Shown here: in pieces, positions 6,439 to 9,069 of the stretch | How the letters are laid out: the number at the start of each line of letters is the position of its first letter | Position numbering within the stretch: position 1 is the stretch's first letter | Source of the DNA: Ignavibacteria bacterium | GTDB lineage: Bacteria > Bacteroidota > Ignavibacteria > Tepidaquicellales > OLB5 | NCBI GenBank assembly: GCA_030835005.1 | Contig: JAUQWT010000361.1 | Span: 1 to 9,069, forward strand | Length of the DNA stretch: 9,069 nt | Direction: 5' to 3' | Notes under the pieces: model-generated | What the model was told of the DNA's origin: nothing | What the model saw: only the letters and a program-made list of their open reading frames with translations | Databases searched by the model: none | Made by a program: the position numbers and the translations under genes

Positions 6439-6870
6439 ATGCTGAAATCCGTTAAGTTATATCTGTTAATTATTTTACCTGCAATTGCAGTTATTCTTAA
6501 TGGTTGCAGTTCAGGAGAATATGATATTGATGAATACAAAGTAGATTATACTGAAAAAACTGTGAAGGCCGATACGATTAGGAAAGTAACGGTTAAAGAA
6601 GACAAGATTAAAGAAGACAAAACAGATCTTACAAGAGATTCTTACATTTATATCGTTCAGATAGGTGCTTTTTCCATTCCTTCAAATTTTGAGAGATTTT
6701 TGACCAGAGCAAAGCAAACTCTTGGCGAAGGTGTTTATTTCGATCAATCCGGGGGATTATATAAGATCAGAATAGGCAGTTACACCAACCGTGCCGAAGC
6801 GATCAAGTACATGGAGTTTGTCAAAACCAAGGGTTATTATGATGCTTTTGTAATTACCAGAAAGAAATAG
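6439..6870 (+). CDS. SPOR-domain lipoprotein, cassette copy 2
   Basis: This 143-residue peptidoglycan-binding lipoprotein parallels the copy 1 gene. The leader with hydrophobic core (about 7-20) ends I-L-N-G-Cys23. The mature protein begins C-S-S-G-E-Y-D-I. A charged Lys/Asp/Glu linker (about 31-66) contains two K-E-D-K units. The SPOR domain spans about 70-140, with Y-I-V-Q-I-G-A-F (71-78), L-Y-K-I-R-I-G-S-Y and Y-D-A-F-V-I. The second half fits the SPOR consensus better than copy 1, which has L-K-P-L where this one has I-G-S-Y. The ATG at 6439 has no clear ribosome site, as is common in this group. Barrel C begins 15 nt after the stop. Expected location: outer-membrane inner leaflet, domain in the periplasm. 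Binding partners are unknown. Confidence 0.87.
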   Translation: MLKSVKLYLLIILPAIAVILNGCSSGEYDIDEYKVDYTEKTVKADTIRKVTVKEDKIKEDKTDLTRDSYIYIVQIGAFSIPSNFERFLTRAKQTLGEGVYFDQSGGLYKIRIGSYTNRAEAIKYMEFVKTKGYYDAFVITRKK

Positions 6871-6885
6871 CATTTAAAAATCTTG

Positions 6886-7719
6886 ATGATAAGAAAACAC
6901 TTCTGCATATTCCTGTTAATTCTTATAAATACTGCTCTTGTCTTGGGGCAGGATGATAATTCAAGTCCTGTTTCATCCAGAGATACTTCTTACAGTATGA
7001 TGGCTAATACCCGTATTATGAATATGATTTTGCCGGGCAAAGCCCCGTACTTAACCCTGCAGCTCAGCTTTAATTACAATATAGGACATATGGACCTTGC
7101 AGGAAATGAGAATACACTCTTCAGGAAGAGTGAATTTGTAAATGGCAGCAATTTCGGAACACGATATGGTTACGGTGCAAACCTAACAGGCAAAATCGCA
7201 TTACACAAGCAAGGCAATATAAGAGTGAATGTGACCGGCGGATTTAACAGATTTCAGAGTAATTTTGTTATTTCAGTTTCACCGGAAGGAAAAGTTGCTT
7301 ATAATGTAATATCTGCCGCTTTAGGAATTGAAAATAATTTTACACCCAATAGAAAATTCAAGCCTTTTGTAGGTATAGACTTCATGGCAAATTTCATCAG
7401 CGGTGAGGCAACTTTTAGTACAGATACAACAGATTTCACTGTTAAGATCAAAAATTCTATCCGGTTTGGCGCAGCTTTGAATTTAGGATTTGAGTACGCT
7501 TTGAACAATAATTTCGGTGTAAACCTTGGTTATAGAATTGTCCATGCAAATATCATTGGCAGAGAGTCCAAAGCTTCAACAAATCCGGCAGAGACCAGCT
7601 TGAATGATGAAAAGAACAATACGGCAGAAATTATCCCCTATGCAGGCTGGAAACAGTTTCTGTATAGCTCGTTCTATGCAGGCTTTAACATATATTTCGG
7701 GATGAAGAATAAAAAGTAA
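6886..7719 (+). CDS. Outer-membrane beta-barrel protein (barrel C)
   Basis: This 277-residue barrel, counted from the ATG at 6886, is the first barrel of copy 2. (A TTG one codon earlier is less likely.) The signal peptide core is at 5-20 and ends V-L-G before Gln22, fitting cleavage before Gln; there is no lipobox, unlike barrel A at the equivalent position. Family landmarks: L-T-L-Q-L-S-F-N-Y (56-64), R-Y-G-Y-G-A-N-L-T-G-K (93-103), R-F-Q-S (122-125), G-I-E-N-N-F-T-P (147-154), N-N-F-G-V-N-L-G-Y-R (208-217), Y-A-G-W-K-Q-F (252-258) and the final Y-A-G-F-N-I-Y-F-G-M-K. The tail is shorter than in the other three. The stop overlaps the next start by one base (TAATG), so barrel D is translationally coupled. 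Function unknown. Confidence 0.83.
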   Translation: MIRKHFCIFLLILINTALVLGQDDNSSPVSSRDTSYSMMANTRIMNMILPGKAPYLTLQLSFNYNIGHMDLAGNENTLFRKSEFVNGSNFGTRYGYGANLTGKIALHKQGNIRVNVTGGFNRFQSNFVISVSPEGKVAYNVISAALGIENNFTPNRKFKPFVGIDFMANFISGEATFSTDTTDFTVKIKNSIRFGAALNLGFEYALNNNFGVNLGYRIVHANIIGRESKASTNPAETSLNDEKNNTAEIIPYAGWKQFLYSSFYAGFNIYFGMKNKK

Positions 7720-8588
7720 TGCAGAATTTAATTAAGAAATTTTCGGGTTTGGTTCTAATGATGATTTTTTTCATCGTCAGCAATCTGCATTCACAGGATA
7801 CATCAATTACAATAAAGTATGATACTACGATCACCAATAAATCCAAGATCATCAGGATAGTAACTGTACGTACGCTGCCTAAGTTCATCCTTCATTTCAA
7901 TGCCGGGTATAATTCCGGTGCTATGGAGCTGACGAGCCATAACGGCGGTTACAGCAGAAACGATTTCAGTGAGGGCAAAAACTACAGTGCCAGACATGGA
8001 TTCGGGTTCAATCTTGTTGGCAAACTGCCGCTGAGTAAAAAAGGGAATTTCTGGCTGGACATCATTGCCGGATTTGACAGGTTCCAAAGTGATATATTTG
8101 CAAAGAACACGGAAGAAGGAAAAGTTTATTACAATTCGTTCAATGGCGGTGTAGGGATTGAATATAATTTCACACCAACTCACAAGGTTAAATACTACTT
8201 CGGAGCAAATCCGCTGGTGAGTCTTATCTCAGGAAAATCAGAATTGATCAACCCTGATAATAACAGGGTTGATATCAAGATCAAAAACAGTTTAAGGATC
8301 GGCTACCAGGCATTTTTTGGTTTGGAATATGCCTTTGATAAGAACTTCGGGCTGAATTTCGGATTAAGGTTTACTCACGCAAATCTTCTTTTGAAAAAGT
8401 CTGAAGAACCTGTTGAGGATCCGAGTGTAAGCCCTCCTTCCACTACAGTTGGCCTGAATGATGATGCTACTACTTCAGCGAATCCTATACAATTTGCCGG
8501 CTGGAAGCAATTTGCATATTTCAGCGGCAGTATCGGTTTAAGTTATTTCTTCGGAGTCAAAGAGCAGAGATTCAAGCTTCCTGAATAG
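7719..8588 (+). CDS. Outer-membrane beta-barrel protein (barrel D)
   Basis: This 289-residue barrel is the last gene of copy 2. Its signal peptide (about 1-25) ends L-H-S before Gln26. It has all family landmarks: L-H-F-N-A-G-Y-N-S-G-A-M-E-L (58-71), H-G-F-G-F-N-L-V-G-K (93-102), G-F-D-R-F-Q-S-D (118-125), G-G-V-G-I-E-Y-N-F-T-P (143-153), N-F-G-L-N-F-G-L-R (209-217), F-A-G-W-K-Q-F (259-265) and the ending Y-F-F-G-V-K-E-Q-R. The loop before the last strand (about 228-256) is expanded with Pro, Ser, Thr and acidic residues, as expected for a surface loop. A one-base overlap couples it to barrel C. It is convergent with lon across a terminator. Function unknown; outer-membrane location is inferred from signal peptide and strand pattern. 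Confidence 0.84.
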   Translation: MQNLIKKFSGLVLMMIFFIVSNLHSQDTSITIKYDTTITNKSKIIRIVTVRTLPKFILHFNAGYNSGAMELTSHNGGYSRNDFSEGKNYSARHGFGFNLVGKLPLSKKGNFWLDIIAGFDRFQSDIFAKNTEEGKVYYNSFNGGVGIEYNFTPTHKVKYYFGANPLVSLISGKSELINPDNNRVDIKIKNSLRIGYQAFFGLEYAFDKNFGLNFGLRFTHANLLLKKSEEPVEDPSVSPPSTTVGLNDDATTSANPIQFAGWKQFAYFSGSIGLSYFFGVKEQRFKLPE

Positions 8589-8607
8589 TGAGTGTTTGAA
8601 CTAAACT

Positions 8608-8632
8608 AAAAGCGGCAATCGCCGCTTTTTTT
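8608..8632 (+). terminator. Rho-independent terminator after cassette copy 2
   Basis: AGCGGC (8611-8616) and GCCGCT (8621-8626) form a perfect GC-rich stem around AATC, extended by three A-T pairs, with a T-run to 8632. It lies 19 nt after the barrel D stop. On the minus strand the stem is followed by only four T, so it may also stop lon transcription, less efficiently. Confidence 0.88.
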
Positions 8633-8658
8633 GTTAAAATTTTTCAGCAATTTGAAGA

Positions 8659-9069
8659 TCACTTCTTCTTTGTAAATTTCTTCTTAAAAATATGCTTCAC
8701 CGAGTCATCAAGCCTCTCAACGGGTATTATGCTTAATCCTTTTTTTATTTTATCTGAGATTTCCTTAAGGTCTTTTTCATTTTCTTTAGGGATCAAAACT
8801 GTTTTGATGCCGCTTCTTTGAGCTGCAAGCAGTTTTTCGTTCAGTCCGCCTATTGGCAGGATCTCCCCTCTCAAAGTAATTTCGCCCGTCATAGCAACAT
8901 CGCTGCGGGTTGGATTGCCTGTAAGTGCCGAGATCATGGCAATTGCCATTGTGATGCCTGCCGATGGTCCGTCTTTGGGAATGGCCCCTTCCGGTATATG
9001 AACATGAATTTCTTTATTGCTGAAAAAGTTCTTTGGCAGCCCGAACTTCGCAGCGTTTGAGCGGATAAA
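8659..9069 (-). CDS. lon: ATP-dependent Lon protease, C-terminal proteolytic domain (truncated by window edge)
   Basis: Lon is a cytoplasmic AAA+ protease that degrades misfolded and regulatory proteins. The visible 136 residues are the end of the protease domain. Numbered from the window edge, P-K-D-G-P-S-A-G holds catalytic Ser36, and G-G-L-N-E-K-L-L-A-A holds catalytic Lys79. The 43-residue distance equals that of E. coli Lon (Ser679/Lys722). The R-G-E-I-L-P-I-G-G strand between them is typical. The protein ends in a Lys-rich tail, F-K-K-K-F-T-K-K-K. The reading frame stays open to the right edge, so the ATPase and substrate-binding domains lie outside. An internal ATG at 8949 falls in the middle of the domain and is not a start. 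It is convergent with barrel D and shares the terminator region. Confidence 0.96.
   Translation of the reverse strand, partial: FIRSNAAKFGLPKNFFSNKEIHVHIPEGAIPKDGPSAGITMAIAMISALTGNPTRSDVAMTGEITLRGEILPIGGLNEKLLAAQRSGIKTVLIPKENEKDLKEISDKIKKGLSIIPVERLDDSVKHIFKKKFTKKK

Noticed and set aside
7803..8183. 126-codon minus-strand frame inside barrel D
   Set aside because: It is antisense to a well-supported barrel gene with coupled translation and signal peptide; its protein has no recognisable motif.
8818..9060. 80-codon plus-strand frame with several Cys and His, superficially metal-binding
   Set aside because: It is the antisense of the Lon protease domain, whose catalytic Ser and Lys are in the correct frame and spacing.

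Overview
The window looks like chromosome from an AT-rich Gram-negative member of the Bacteroidetes/Chlorobi/Ignavibacteria (FCB) group. The evidence is several 8-stranded outer-membrane barrel proteins ending in a ...N-F-Y-F-G-V-K type strand, signal peptides cleaved directly before Gln (the Bacteroidetes 'Q-rule'), few Shine-Dalgarno sites, and at least one TAnnTTTG-type promoter box. Ignavibacteria/Chlorobi is my best guess; I cannot prove the phylum from this window.

Left part (1-3560, all minus strand): read in the direction of transcription, a PfkB-family sugar kinase is followed by mtnA (methylthioribose-1-phosphate isomerase), then recO (recombination mediator), then the 5' part of an HtrA/Deg serine protease that runs off the left edge. 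The kinase and mtnA are only 29 nt apart and probably form a nucleoside/thioribose salvage pair. A 180-nt spacer with a dispersed-type hairpin repeat and a GC-rich palindrome separates mtnA from recO. A 433-nt non-coding region (3561-3993) separates this block from the divergent plus-strand locus.

Middle (3994-8632, plus strand): this is the most interesting part. It contains two tandem copies of a three-gene envelope cassette. Each copy encodes one small SPOR-domain lipoprotein followed by two paralogous outer-membrane beta-barrels of about 275-290 residues. Copy 1 is 3994-6253 and ends in a 13-bp hairpin plus nine T. Copy 2 is 6439-8588 and ends in a strong GC hairpin plus T-run. SPOR domains bind peptidoglycan (typically stem-peptide-free glycan at division sites), so a plausible role is an outer-membrane/peptidoglycan linkage or remodelling assembly. 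The first barrel of copy 1 is itself a predicted lipoprotein and carries the same post-cysteine motif, C-x-S-[GP]-x-Y-x-I, as both SPOR lipoproteins. This suggests leader exchange inside the locus.

Right edge (8659-9069, minus strand): the C-terminal proteolytic domain of Lon protease, convergent with the cassette locus. I saw no tRNA, rRNA, CRISPR array, insertion sequence or phage gene.
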